11,973 nt of DNA from Syntrophomonadaceae bacterium (GTDB lineage Bacteria; Bacillota_D; Dethiobacteria; DTU022; PWGO01): NCBI GenBank assembly GCA_003554535.1, contig PWGT01000005.1:1-11973 (forward strand). The letters are read 5' to 3'. Position numbers and translations under genes: made by a program. Position 1 is the stretch's first letter. Every line of letters begins with the position of its first letter. The notes under the pieces are model-generated. The model searched no databases, was not told the DNA's origin, and worked only from the letters and a program-made list of their open reading frames with translations. Positions 1 to 8,421 of the stretch are shown here, piece after piece.

Positions 1-25
1 AAAAAATGGTATATGAAATTTAGTC

Positions 26-565
26 TCATTTTTCATCATCTAAACTCCCTTCAATAGCAACATTCATAACAATGTGATCTTGTGGCCCCTTAGACAAAGC
101 TTTTTTATAATAATCGCTTTTAATGTTCACTTCTACCTCATAAGACTTTGATTTGGGAGTGATTATTTCAAAGGATCCGCCAGCAAAAATGCTAGGGGGG
201 CTTAACCTCAATGAAAGCTGGAATAAATTATTTAATTCTGTAATAGCAGCCCCACTTACCACATTATTAATTTCATTTACCGTGAACAAGACCATTTCAT
301 CGTGATATTCACTAACAGTATCCCCCACCACCTGCTCTGTTATCAATATCGCTAAAGAAGAAGGAATCCATAATAAATTTCTGCCCTTTACCTTACCACT
401 AAAACCAACGATACTGGCAATGCCGGCTGTAGCATCAGGATCAAAAGTAAACGAGTTTTTACTTACCAAGCCCGAATTAATGATCTCTGCTTTGTAAATT
501 ACAGTCATATCTTCTATGGCGCTTACTAAAGCATCCTGGTAAACTTTTAAGTCTGAAGCTTTCAC
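26..565 (-). CDS. cheX: CheX-family CheY-P phosphatase
   Basis: A 179-residue protein that matches the CheX/CheC/FliY phosphatase fold. These cytoplasmic enzymes remove phosphate from CheY-P and so end the signal. The family's active-site helix with its E-x-x-N motif is visible at E98-I-N-N101, followed by a small-residue stretch (VVSGAA). There is one such motif, as in CheX, whereas CheC usually has two. A second region with SPPS and GG (about 122-130) fits the conserved hairpin of the family. Translation starts at a GTG: AGGAGG (575-580) lies nine bases upstream and overlaps the cheY stop, so the two genes, five bases apart, are probably translationally coupled. The pairing implies that CheX acts on the neighbouring CheY. 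The gene closes the cluster as seen; only 25 bases follow it in the window. Family assignment is firm; the specific target CheY is inferred. Confidence 0.9.
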   Translation of the reverse strand: MKASDLKVYQDALVSAIEDMTVIYKAEIINSGLVSKNSFTFDPDATAGIASIVGFSGKVKGRNLLWIPSSLAILITEQVVGDTVSEYHDEMVLFTVNEINNVVSGAAITELNNLFQLSLRLSPPSIFAGGSFEIITPKSKSYEVEVNIKSDYYKKALSKGPQDHIVMNVAIEGSLDDEK

Positions 566-570
566 CTCAA

Positions 571-939
571 TTAGCCTCCTTGCTGTACTTCGTATATCGT
601 CCGCTGCAGGGTATCCTTATTGAAAGGCTTTTGTAAAAAAGTAACAACACCAAGCCCTTTTGCTTCCTCTACAATCTCTTCGTCAGCCATGGCACTGAGC
701 ATAACTATTTTAGCATCTGGATCTATCTGCTTTATGCCCTTTATAGCACTGATGCCATCTACTACAGGCATAGTTATATCCATAAAAGTAAGGTCAGGGC
801 GGTGTTTGTGAAAAAGCTCAATTCCTTCCTTACCATCCTTGGCATAACCCACTATTTCATATCCTATTAAATAGCGATCCATCAATTTATGCACCATAGC
901 AGAATCATCAACTACTAGAATTCTTTTAATTTCGCTCAT
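571..939 (-). CDS. cheY: CheY-like single-domain response regulator (CheX-linked)
   Basis: A 122-residue stand-alone receiver domain. It has the acidic pair D11/D12, phospho-acceptor D54 (TFMDITMP), the conserved hydroxyl residue S82 (MLSA) and K104 (QKPF), all the residues needed for phosphorylation by CheA. There is no output domain, so it should act by binding a target protein. I start it at ATG 939, not at the in-frame ATG at 948: AAAGGA (948-953) lies eight bases before 939 and would overlap an ATG at 948. It lies 219 bases after cheW and five bases before cheX, so it probably forms a sub-unit with its own phosphatase. It differs clearly from the other CheY of the window (8422-8802), so the cluster has two receivers. 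Whether it drives a motor or serves as a phosphate sink cannot be told from sequence. Confidence 0.92.
   Translation of the reverse strand: MSEIKRILVVDDSAMVHKLMDRYLIGYEIVGYAKDGKEGIELFHKHRPDLTFMDITMPVVDGISAIKGIKQIDPDAKIVMLSAMADEEIVEEAKGLGVVTFLQKPFNKDTLQRTIYEVQQGG
575..580 (-). promoter_or_regulatory. cheX ribosome binding site
   Basis: A perfect AGGAGG nine bases before the GTG at 565, overlapping the TAA stop of cheY (571-573). It decides the non-ATG start of cheX and suggests translational coupling. Confidence 0.85.
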
Positions 940-1158
940 GCTCAACATCCTTTCCCAAGTTCAAATACCTTAAGCTCATTTTAATAAACATATCTCATAA
1001 TGTCTACTGCAACTCTATCTCGAACATAAACAAGCTAGAGAGGTATAGTTCATAACAAAAAAAACACCATCCCTCAGCTTCAAAAAATCTTCAAGCTTCA
1101 TTTATAGCCATGCATAAGCCTATTATACATAAGCACAAACATCTCCAACAGTTTTTGC
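940..1158 (-). other. cheW-cheY intergenic spacer
   Basis: AT-rich 219-base gap. It holds a TATAAT (1122-1127) with only a poor -35 match (TTGGAG at 1143-1148, 15-base spacing), a 10-base direct repeat (1110-1119 and 1125-1134), and a run of eight T on the minus strand near 1060 that has no convincing hairpin before it. No clear terminator or gene is seen. Read-through from cheW, possibly supplemented by a weak internal promoter, is the simplest reading. Confidence 0.4.
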
Positions 1159-1698
1159 TTATTCTTGCAAACTACTGGCACTCATCTGGTTAATTTTGCT
1201 CATATCTTCAAAAGAAATGAGACGGTTAGGGTCAAGCAACATAATTATTCGTCCCTCTGATTTTGCCATTGCTTTGAGATGTTCAGTTTTGATATCTTCT
1301 GCAAATTCCTGATCCACAGTTTGAATATCATCCGAAGAAAAGCTCATAATGTCAGAAACTCGGTCAACAATCATGCCCATGGTTTTCCCATTAACCTCAA
1401 TAACCACCACAACTGTAAATTCGTCATATTCAGCTTCAGGTAAATTGAACTTACGGTGCATGTCAATTATAGGAATGACTTTTCCCCGAAAATTTGTTAC
1501 GCCACGAATAACCGGGTTTGCATTAAAAACAGTAGTAGGCTTGTGATAGCGAATAATTTCTTGAACCAGCATTATATCTATACCATATTCCTCTTCGCCA
1601 ATTTTAAAGGTAACGTATTGATTTTCGTCAGTAGCACTGTTAGTTTGCTGATCCATCATGTTCATTCCGCCACCCACTCTTTCTTGCTCTTCAGTCAT
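1159..1698 (-). CDS. cheW: CheW chemotaxis coupling protein
   Basis: A 179-residue CheW-like protein. It is the cytoplasmic adaptor that links CheA to receptor tips in the signalling array. The SH3-like fold is recognisable from YVTFKIGEEEYGI (about 28-40), the family signature RGVTNFRGKVIPIID (65-79), the MGMIVDRV strand (107-114) and the C-terminal IIMLLDP strand (151-157). The first 25 or so residues form a polar, Met/Gln-rich tail not seen in short CheWs. I start at ATG 1698: AAGGAGG ends eight bases upstream, whereas the longer reading from GTG 1707 would begin inside that Shine-Dalgarno sequence. The gene follows the MCP after 146 bases. It is the only CheW in the window and so is the presumed partner of the CheA at 6158-8359, whose P5 domain has the same fold. 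Confidence 0.95.
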   Translation of the reverse strand: MTEEQERVGGGMNMMDQQTNSATDENQYVTFKIGEEEYGIDIMLVQEIIRYHKPTTVFNANPVIRGVTNFRGKVIPIIDMHRKFNLPEAEYDEFTVVVVIEVNGKTMGMIVDRVSDIMSFSSDDIQTVDQEFAEDIKTEHLKAMAKSEGRIIMLLDPNRLISFEDMSKINQMSASSLQE

Positions 1699-1706
1699 GT
1701 CTTCCA

Positions 1707-1712
1707 CCTCCT
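1707..1712 (-). promoter_or_regulatory. cheW ribosome binding site
   Basis: AGGAGG with eight-base spacing to ATG 1698. The alternative GTG start uses the last G of this site, so 1698 is the real start. Confidence 0.85.
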
Positions 1713-1844
1713 TAGGCTAATAACCAATCTTTCTTTACTTGTTGAGTTTCTACAATTTTCTCCTTAATCCTGCCGACTATATTTTATCTTATTACTTAGT
1801 TAAATAGCATTTTATATTCACTTAACTTTCCCCAATATATACTT

Positions 1845-3488
1845 TTAGAACTTTTCAAATTCATCCTCATCAAAATCAGGTTCATCATAACCTTGATCTC
1901 CTACACTCGGCTGAGAAGTATAACTCTGTTTGCCGCTTCCACCACCGGCAGGAAGCCTTCCAGCACCACCAGTTAATGAACGGCCAGTGCTAACTCCGGA
2001 TTTCGAGCTTTGGGCCGGTGTTCTATTTTGGGCTATATATCCTCCACCAGAGGTATAATCGATATCTCTTTCATCGATCAGTTTATACTGGCGGACCATC
2101 TCTGACATCTCTTCGGCTTCTGAAGTCATATTTTCGCTGGCGCTAGATACTTCTTCCACCAGAGCAGCATTCTGCTGGGTAACCTCATTAATTTCTTCAA
2201 TCGCAGAGTTTATATCACTTGCTGCTGTCGATTGCTCACCCAGAGAAGCGGAAATTTCACCAATCACATCAGATATTCTCTGGTTATTATCTACAATTTC
2301 TTGCAATGCATTCTCGGTATTAACCATTAATTCATTGCCTCGCTCTACCCTGCTGATGCTATCTTTGATCAATTTTTCAATTTCCTTAGCCGACTCCGCA
2401 GAACGGCCAGCAAGGTTGCGGACCTCAGCAGCAACTACAGCAAAACCGCGCCCCTGTTCACCAGCACGGGCTGCTTCCACAGCAGCGTTCAAAGCCAGCA
2501 AGTTAGTTTGGAACGAAATATCATTTACTTTAGAAATTATCTCCTGAATTTCATGACTGCCTTGAGTTATTTCTTCCATAGCTCCCTGCAGTTCTTTGAC
2601 CACTTCTTCGCCGCGTTTTACACTATCCATGTTGCTTTTACTCAGGCTATCTGCCTGATTGGCGTTGGCTGAATTGCTTTCAATAGCCGAAGTCATCTCT
2701 TCCACATTGGTAGTAATATGCTCTATGGAAGAAGCTTGCTCCTGAGTACGCTGAGCCAGATCTTGATTGCCTGAGGAGATCTCCTTGGAGGTATTAACCA
2801 TGCGCTGTAAAAAGTTTACTACGGCACTAACCGGATTAGTTACCGAGCGGGCAACAATTGTCGGAATGATGACACCTATCACTAAGGCAATAACCAGAGC
2901 CCCAATCATTGCCCATAAAGAGGTTTCCATTAATGATTGAGCAGAAGCAATTGTCTCATCTGATTGACTTTCAAGGAGTCCTGCAACTTCATTCAAACCG
3001 TTGCCTACATCCTCCAGATGAACTAAAGTCTCTTCCTCGTAAATTTCCATTGCACCTTCAATAGCTTCTTCATCGCCTTGCCTTCCTTCTAAGGTTTCAT
3101 TTATACGCTCTGCACTCATATGCAAATCCCGGTGAGGCTCTTCCAGGTCATGGAAAGCCTGCTGTAATTCAGTAGAAGCTTCTTCGAATTCTTCAGATTC
3201 TAAATAATCGTAATACCACTGGCCAAACATGCACTCGGTATAATCTAGTTCCCCTAGAAATTCTTCGCCGGTTGCAATTGCATGGCTCAATTCCTGGGCC
3301 CAATTATTATGAGCCGCTTCAACTTCTGCAGTAAACATCACTGTGTCCAGGCTTTCTAATGCTTCATCCTGGGAAGAACTTATAGTATTGATCATCACCG
3401 CAGCAAAACCAACTATAACTACCATCAACGCCACCAGAATTCCAAAACCTAAATAAAGCTTACCTTTCAAACTCAAATTTTTAAACAT
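1845..3488 (-). CDS. Methyl-accepting chemotaxis protein with extracellular CZB-type zinc domain
   Basis: A 547-residue transmembrane chemoreceptor that controls CheA through CheW. Layout: short positive N-terminus, TM1 about 12-33, outside domain about 34-189, TM2 about 190-213, HAMP-like region to about 260, then the long signalling coiled coil. The signalling tip is canonical ([20 protein letters not shown], then [22 protein letters not shown]). The outside domain is helical and acidic and carries the CZB (chemoreceptor zinc-binding) pattern: H60-x2-W63, C86-x-F-G-x-W91-Y, H119-x3-H123. C86 is the only cysteine in the protein. After the coiled coil comes a flexible Gly/Ser tail (about 480-530) and an acidic end finishing in EFEKF, which fits the x-[aromatic]-x-x-[aromatic] CheR/CheB docking pentapeptide. 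GGGGGA lies five bases before the ATG. The receptor type is certain; zinc or redox sensing is inferred from the motif. Confidence 0.95.
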   Translation of the reverse strand: MFKNLSLKGKLYLGFGILVALMVVIVGFAAVMINTISSSQDEALESLDTVMFTAEVEAAHNNWAQELSHAIATGEEFLGELDYTECMFGQWYYDYLESEEFEEASTELQQAFHDLEEPHRDLHMSAERINETLEGRQGDEEAIEGAMEIYEEETLVHLEDVGNGLNEVAGLLESQSDETIASAQSLMETSLWAMIGALVIALVIGVIIPTIVARSVTNPVSAVVNFLQRMVNTSKEISSGNQDLAQRTQEQASSIEHITTNVEEMTSAIESNSANANQADSLSKSNMDSVKRGEEVVKELQGAMEEITQGSHEIQEIISKVNDISFQTNLLALNAAVEAARAGEQGRGFAVVAAEVRNLAGRSAESAKEIEKLIKDSISRVERGNELMVNTENALQEIVDNNQRISDVIGEISASLGEQSTAASDINSAIEEINEVTQQNAALVEEVSSASENMTSEAEEMSEMVRQYKLIDERDIDYTSGGGYIAQNRTPAQSSKSGVSTGRSLTGGAGRLPAGGGSGKQSYTSQPSVGDQGYDEPDFDEDEFEKF

Positions 3489-3511
3489 AAAAATCCCCCT
3501 AACATTAAAGC

Positions 3512-4612
3512 TTATCTACTTTTCACATAACCAGTTATAAAATCGGCAATCTGATCAAGCGGAAGAATACTGTTAACCGCACCAATATCCACCGCTTGCT
3601 TGGGCATGCCGTAAACAATAGAACTTTTTTCATCCTGGGCTACGGTCTCCGACCCCCTATCTTTCATCATCTTCAATCCTTGAGCTCCATCACTACCCAT
3701 TCCAGTTAGAATTATTCCCAAGCTATTGGCAGGAGCATTTTCAGCTACCGAATGAAACAATTTATCCACAGAAGGTCGATGCCGGTTTACCGGCGGATCA
3801 GTGCTTACTCTCAAATGATACCCCTTACTACTTTTTTCTACTTCCACATGTTTCCCCCCCGGGGCTATATATGCATATCCAGTCATGATAGTTTCCCCAT
3901 CGGTAGCTTCTTTAACTTTCATGGCACATGAGTCATTAAGACTTTCAGCATATGATGCTGTAAAACCTGAAGGCATATGTAAAACTACAATTATACCCGG
4001 CAAATTAGCTGGGAGCTTTGTAAGAATGTTCTTTACAGCCACAGTACCACCCGTAGATGCACCGATGGCAATAACTTTATCGGTACTGCTAACCATGCGG
4101 ACAGGCTCTTCTTTTTTGACAGGAGGTTCCTTAATTGCGGCATTTGAAGTTGTTGCTTTTTTACCTGCTTTTCGCTGCCTTACCTGGCGGCGCATTTCAT
4201 CCATGTTGACAGAAGCAGCATTTTTAACTTTGCTTACAATATCTACAGACATATCATCCAGCCCTTGTCCAATCCCCAAGGCTGGCTTGGGCACAAAATC
4301 CACCGCGCCCAGTTCCAATGCTTTTATAGTAACATCGCTCCCTTCCTGGGCAAGGGAACTAATCACCACCACCGGCATTGGATAGGAAGACATTAATTTC
4401 TCTAAAAATGTTATGCCATCCATGCGAGGCATCTGTAAATCCAGAGTGATAACATCAGGACGGTGTTCTTTTATATCCTTGATAGCATAGAGGGGATCGC
4501 GGGCAGAACCCACCACCTGGAGGTTTCGATCCCGAGAAAATATTTTGGTTAATACTTCTCTTACCAGAGCAGAATCATCAATTATCAGTACCTTAACGGG
4601 CTTTGCGGCCAT
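3512..4612 (-). CDS. cheB: CheB protein-glutamate methylesterase/glutamine deamidase
   Basis: A 366-residue CheB that hydrolyses receptor glutamyl methyl esters and deamidates receptor glutamines, giving negative feedback in adaptation. The N-terminal receiver (1-120) has D12/D13, phospho-acceptor D58 ([11 protein letters not shown]) and K109 (VPKP). A basic, Lys/Arg-rich linker (about 135-175) leads to the methylesterase domain with the full catalytic triad: S186 (IGASTGG), H212 (LHMPSGFT) and D308 (TGMGSDG). I start at ATG 4612 rather than the longer ATG 4669, because GGGAGGG lies five bases upstream and the receiver begins normally there; the extra 19 residues would lie within cheD. The start overlaps the end of cheD by 20 bases, so the two are probably translationally coupled. 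It is followed 23 bases later by the receptor it should act on. Confidence 0.96.
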   Translation of the reverse strand: MAAKPVKVLIIDDSALVREVLTKIFSRDRNLQVVGSARDPLYAIKDIKEHRPDVITLDLQMPRMDGITFLEKLMSSYPMPVVVISSLAQEGSDVTIKALELGAVDFVPKPALGIGQGLDDMSVDIVSKVKNAASVNMDEMRRQVRQRKAGKKATTSNAAIKEPPVKKEEPVRMVSSTDKVIAIGASTGGTVAVKNILTKLPANLPGIIVVLHMPSGFTASYAESLNDSCAMKVKEATDGETIMTGYAYIAPGGKHVEVEKSSKGYHLRVSTDPPVNRHRPSVDKLFHSVAENAPANSLGIILTGMGSDGAQGLKMMKDRGSETVAQDEKSSIVYGMPKQAVDIGAVNSILPLDQIADFITGYVKSR

Positions 4613-5216
4613 GCTTTCCCTCCCTACCATTAAAAATATCATATTCTTGATCTTGTTTATCCTGTGCATTGCGTATCCAGTGCAAGAACTTCTTCTCCCT
4701 GGCCACAGCCTCTTCCAGGTTCTTTTGGTAGCTAATTCGTTTCATATAAACCGAAAAGTTTTCCGGGAAAAGAAGCAGTTTACGCCCATAATTACCACCT
4801 ACATCCTGAGATATAATAGGAATTCCCTCCATCTCCAAATAAGCAAGGGCAAATTCAATATTAAGCTGGGCAACACTGGTTAACTTGTAATCCATTACCT
4901 GGCCCCCGCCAAAAACCTTCGCTTCCATATTTTCGCGGCGGGAGTTCAATTTCATCATATCATTAACCATCTTTTCCATGGCATTAATACCATAACGCCC
5001 ATCTTCACTAAACATTACTTTTGCCGAATCAACTTTCCCGGGGAGCATGAAATGATTCATACCTACTACGCCATTACGCTTATCCTTCAAGCACACTGCC
5101 ACACAAGAGCCTAGAAGTGTGCTTAAAGCTATATCTTTATCGCGGGTAGCATAATACTCCCCAGCAAATAACTCATACATGTAGCGTTTGATTTTGTGAT
5201 TAAATGTTTTCTTCAC
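4593..5216 (-). CDS. cheD: CheD chemoreceptor glutamine deamidase
   Basis: A 207-residue CheD. The family converts specific receptor glutamines to glutamates and in many Firmicutes also helps adaptation by binding CheC. The catalytic Cys-His pair is visible: C38 in STLLGSCVAVCL and H55 in VVGMNHFMLP. The conserved FGGGQVM segment (about 102-108) and the later GIPIISQDVGGNYGRKLLLFP strand pair (about 131-151) complete the fold. The C-terminal 45 or so residues are a charged, hydrophilic extension beyond the usual core of about 160 residues. The start is GTG, with GAGG (5224-5227) seven bases before it. It lies 51 bases after cheR and overlaps cheB by 20 bases. No cheC is in the window, so the usual CheC-CheD partnership is missing here, unless it is encoded elsewhere or CheX takes part. 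Confidence 0.94.
   Translation of the reverse strand: MKKTFNHKIKRYMYELFAGEYYATRDKDIALSTLLGSCVAVCLKDKRNGVVGMNHFMLPGKVDSAKVMFSEDGRYGINAMEKMVNDMMKLNSRRENMEAKVFGGGQVMDYKLTSVAQLNIEFALAYLEMEGIPIISQDVGGNYGRKLLLFPENFSVYMKRISYQKNLEEAVAREKKFLHWIRNAQDKQDQEYDIFNGREGKHGRKAR
4618..4624 (-). promoter_or_regulatory. cheB ribosome binding site inside cheD
   Basis: GGGAGGG, five bases before ATG 4612, lying within the last codons of cheD. It selects 4612 over the upstream in-frame ATG at 4669, which has no comparable site. Confidence 0.75.
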
Positions 5217-5267
5217 CTTATTACCTCGCTCATCAATTAGTAAAATAATTAAATATTAATTTTAATT

Positions 5268-6125
5268 TTATCCAAGTTTTTTATAGATGGTATGCTTTAC
5301 CAAACGCCACCTTTTGGGATCGCTGTTACTGTTATTAATGGACTCAGAATGCCCCAAAAACAATAGTCCATCGGGCATAACATGTTGATAAAAGCGTTCC
5401 AGGATTCTCCGCTGAGTATCTCTGTCAAAGTAGATAAAAACATTGCGACAAAAAATCAGATCAAGCGAACTATCAATAGCGTACTTCTGACTGGAAGTAA
5501 GATTAATTAGCTTAAACTCTATCAACTCTTTTAAACTATCTTTTACCTTAAAATAACCCTCATTGGGGCCAACTCCCATCTTAAAATATTTCTTTAGCAT
5601 CCAGCGGGGAATATTCTGTACTTCTTCATACTTATATAACCCTTCTCTTGCTTTTTCCACCGTTTCCGAGTTGATATCAGAAGCAATTATTTTAATGTCA
5701 TAGGCTTGGGGATTCCTGAAATATTCACTCAAAACCATGGCTATAGTATAGGGTTCTTCACCTGTGGAACACCCTGCAGACCAAACTCGAAGCCGAATTC
5801 GTTTGTTACCGCTCTTGTATTTTTCAACATGTTCTGGTAGAAATACATTTTTCAAGTAATCAAAATGATGCTCTTCACGGAAAAATTTAGTCACATTAGT
5901 AGTAATATAATTGAAAAGAATATGGAGTTCATCGGGATCTCTTTTCAGAAATTCAATATATTCCCCAAAGCCCTCCATGTTTAATTCCCGCAACCGTTTA
6001 GAAAGACGGGAAATAACCAGCGACCTTTTGGCATCAGTAAGATTAACGCCAATGTAATCATAAACCATTCGCCGAATTGACTCGAATTCTTTGTTACTTA
6101 ATTCATAGCTACGCATAACATTCAT
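5268..6125 (-). CDS. cheR: CheR chemoreceptor methyltransferase
   Basis: A 285-residue SAM-dependent methyltransferase that methylates receptor glutamates. The N-terminal helical domain (about 8-90) includes the conserved ITTNVTKFFRE (74-84). The SAM-binding motif WSAGCSTGEEPYT is at 115-127, the acidic residue that binds SAM is in the ASDI strand (148-151), and the FCRNVFIYFD segment at 225-234 and GHSES (258-262) complete the catalytic domain. The region 180-200 (KYFKMGVGPNEG...) closely resembles the beta-subdomain of E. coli CheR, which docks on receptor C-terminal pentapeptides; the receptor in this cluster ends in such a peptide. The start is ATG 6125, with AGGA at an unusually long distance (about 12 bases), so translation initiation may be weak, as is common for CheR. 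It lies 32 bases after cheA. Confidence 0.96.
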   Translation of the reverse strand: MNVMRSYELSNKEFESIRRMVYDYIGVNLTDAKRSLVISRLSKRLRELNMEGFGEYIEFLKRDPDELHILFNYITTNVTKFFREEHHFDYLKNVFLPEHVEKYKSGNKRIRLRVWSAGCSTGEEPYTIAMVLSEYFRNPQAYDIKIIASDINSETVEKAREGLYKYEEVQNIPRWMLKKYFKMGVGPNEGYFKVKDSLKELIEFKLINLTSSQKYAIDSSLDLIFCRNVFIYFDRDTQRRILERFYQHVMPDGLLFLGHSESINNSNSDPKRWRLVKHTIYKKLG

Positions 6126-6157
6126 TTTTTTCTATCATCCTTGCTTATTTATTAAAA

Positions 6158-8359
6158 TTAGGTAAATACTTTGCCAGAAAAAGATTTGGTCAAGCGAAAC
6201 AAAGAAGCCACATCCAGAATAATAGCCACTTTACCATCTCCCAAAATAGTTGCCCCGGCTACTCCATCAACTTGCTCCATGTGCTCTTTAACATTTTTGA
6301 TTACTACTTGTTCCTGGCTGATTATTTCATCTACCAATATGGCAAGTTTTCTGGCTCCATCCTTAAGCACTACCACTATTCCTTCGGTAGGCTCAGTATG
6401 GTCTGCTTCCAGGCCCAGTAGTTGGTACAAGCCAACAAATGGGATATACTCATCACGCAGGGAAAGGATAAGCCCCTTTCCTTCTGCCCGGAAAATGTCG
6501 CCTTCTTCGGCTTTCAAAAACTCAGAGATAGAATTAAGAGGCAGTACAAGCCGCTCCTCGCCTAAACGAATAACCATCCCATCTATAATAGCCAATGTTA
6601 GAGGCAATTTGATAATAAAAGTTGTCCCTTTACCTTTCTCTGATTCTATTTCTACGCTACCACGCAAGTTAGAAATATTCCTTTGAACCACATCCAACCC
6701 GACACCCCTGCCGGATAAATCAGAAACCTTTTCTGCTGTTGAAAACCCGGGGTGAAAAAGCAGATTAAAAACTCTATTATCATCAATATCATAATCAGCA
6801 TCAATAACTCCTTTATCCCTAGCTTTTTCCAAAACCTTTTCTTTGTCAATTCCCTTGCCGTCATCTTTTATTTCAATAACAATATTGCCTTCCTGATGGT
6901 AAGCGTTGAGGCTGATAGTCCCGACGCGTGGTTTGCCTACTTGCTCTCTTTCATCAGGCATCTCCAGGCCGTGATCCAGGGTATTACGAATAATATGCTT
7001 CAAAGGATCAGCCATCTGTTCAATTACCCTTTTATCGAGCTCAGTTTCCCTTCCAGTGATATCCATTTCCATTTCTTTGCCCAGTTCTTTGGCCAGATCC
7101 CGAGCCATACGTTGAAATTTAACAAATGTTCCTCCGATGGGAACCATGCTTGCTTTCATAACTTCTTCCTGTAGATAACGAATTATCTTATCCACCTCAT
7201 CAAAAGCATTATATATGTCCACATCGAAAGATACTTGAGAAGATTCCTTTAAAACCAATTCTTTGACCCGGGATTGAGCAATTAAAAGTTCGGCAACCTC
7301 ATTGAGAATGCTTTCCAGCTTATAAGCATCTACCCGGATTGTATTGGCCTGTTCTTGTTCCCGCGCTTTTCTCTGGGCGCTTGACTGGGAAGACTTTTGC
7401 TGAGGCTTCTGCTGACTATCCTGTTGCTCCTGGTTAACACCAGACTGAGTTTGAGGTTGAACTTCTGTAGTTTTTTCCTCTTCTTTAGCCTCTTCTTGTT
7501 CTTCCTCAAAACTACTCTCTTCCCATAATTCCTTTAAACTTTTTTCGCTTTGCATCCAGTAATAAAGCTCGTTTGTAATATCTCTTACCGTCAGATCACC
7601 CTGATCGCTCACAAAAGTGAACATTTCCTCTATATCCTCTTTGCTCTGAGATGTTTTTATAATCACTATCCAATAAATATAGAGCAAAGAAGGATCTATG
7701 TCATGCAGAGGAGGCAAGTCCGCAGTATCCAGGTAAGTGCTTATTATTTCTCCCTGTTCTTCCATTTCCATAAACCACATCATCAAGTCCACTCCACTTT
7801 CCAGAAAATCACGGTGAAATTTGAGCAGGACTAGATAATGCGCCTCCCCATCGTCTTCTCTTTCAAAAATTTCTACATCAGAATCTTCTTCAGAATAAAA
7901 ATTGCCGGCAGCAGAACTTTCTTCTCCTCCATGTTCTTCAGAAACATTTTTACTTGTTTCCTTAGTCGCATTAAAATAACTTTCACATTCTTTTATCTTC
8001 TGATTTAGCTCCTCGATTTGCTCTTGAAAGGACTCCCCTGTATAGTCACCTGCTTCCATCATTTGTTTGAGCACATCAGTCCCAAAAAACAAAGCCGAAA
8101 AAACTATATCAGGAACCTCTGATTCTTGCTTGCGGACAATTGACAAAATATTTTCCAGCTTGTGGGCAAGCTCACCATAATATTCCAGGCCTACCAGGCT
8201 GGCACTGCCTTTAATAGTATGCATCGCTCTAAAAAGGCCATTTATTAAATCGCTGTCGCCGGGGTCATTTTCCAAATCCAACAGGCTCTCTTCGATAACC
8301 TGAAAATTTTCAGATGCTTCTTCGATAAACGTTTGGATTAACTCATCTTCTTCGTACAT
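6158..8359 (-). CDS. cheA: CheA chemotaxis histidine kinase
   Basis: A 733-residue CheA, the receptor-controlled kinase that phosphorylates CheY and CheB. P1 (1-110) has phospho-accepting H47 in RAMHTIKGSA. Residues about 175-265 hold a separate alpha/beta domain (LPPLHDIDPSLLYIYW, then FTFVSDQGDLTVRDI) where P2 would normally lie. An acidic then Gln-rich linker (about 280-338) leads to P3 dimerisation helices (about 343-405). The P4 ATPase has an N-box (HIIRNTLDHGLE; H455, N459), a G1 box DDGKGID (about 499-505), an F-box (LLFHPGFST) and a G2 box GRGVGLDV (550-557). P5 (590-733) is CheW-like. I start at ATG 8359: GAGGTGA (8365-8371) lies five bases upstream, while the longer GTG reading begins inside that site. 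It lies 62 bases after cheY and 32 before cheR. All catalytic motifs are intact. Confidence 0.97.
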   Translation of the reverse strand: MYEEDELIQTFIEEASENFQVIEESLLDLENDPGDSDLINGLFRAMHTIKGSASLVGLEYYGELAHKLENILSIVRKQESEVPDIVFSALFFGTDVLKQMMEAGDYTGESFQEQIEELNQKIKECESYFNATKETSKNVSEEHGGEESSAAGNFYSEEDSDVEIFEREDDGEAHYLVLLKFHRDFLESGVDLMMWFMEMEEQGEIISTYLDTADLPPLHDIDPSLLYIYWIVIIKTSQSKEDIEEMFTFVSDQGDLTVRDITNELYYWMQSEKSLKELWEESSFEEEQEEAKEEEKTTEVQPQTQSGVNQEQQDSQQKPQQKSSQSSAQRKAREQEQANTIRVDAYKLESILNEVAELLIAQSRVKELVLKESSQVSFDVDIYNAFDEVDKIIRYLQEEVMKASMVPIGGTFVKFQRMARDLAKELGKEMEMDITGRETELDKRVIEQMADPLKHIIRNTLDHGLEMPDEREQVGKPRVGTISLNAYHQEGNIVIEIKDDGKGIDKEKVLEKARDKGVIDADYDIDDNRVFNLLFHPGFSTAEKVSDLSGRGVGLDVVQRNISNLRGSVEIESEKGKGTTFIIKLPLTLAIIDGMVIRLGEERLVLPLNSISEFLKAEEGDIFRAEGKGLILSLRDEYIPFVGLYQLLGLEADHTEPTEGIVVVLKDGARKLAILVDEIISQEQVVIKNVKEHMEQVDGVAGATILGDGKVAIILDVASLFRLTKSFSGKVFT

Positions 8360-8364
8360 AAAAC

Positions 8365-8371
8365 TCACCTC
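8365..8371 (-). promoter_or_regulatory. cheA ribosome binding site
   Basis: GAGGTGA, five bases before ATG 8359. The in-frame GTG at 8368 is part of this site, so it is unlikely to be the initiator. Confidence 0.75.
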
Positions 8372-8421
8372 ACTTTAAAATGCCATGCAAAATAAAATAG
8401 ACTGCTTTAATAAACAGCCCC

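Noticed and set aside
1050..1105. Terminator after cheW
   Set aside because: There is a T-run, but only a five-base stem with a 12-base loop, followed by unpaired bases before the T-run; not convincing.
3885..4385. Plus-strand open frame of 166 codons
   Set aside because: It lies wholly antisense to the methylesterase domain of cheB, which has its full catalytic triad; it has no ribosome site and no recognisable domain.
6171..7174. Long plus-strand open frames (171 and 140 codons)
   Set aside because: They are shadows of cheA on the other strand; the low-complexity translated sequences and lack of Shine-Dalgarno sites argue against genes.
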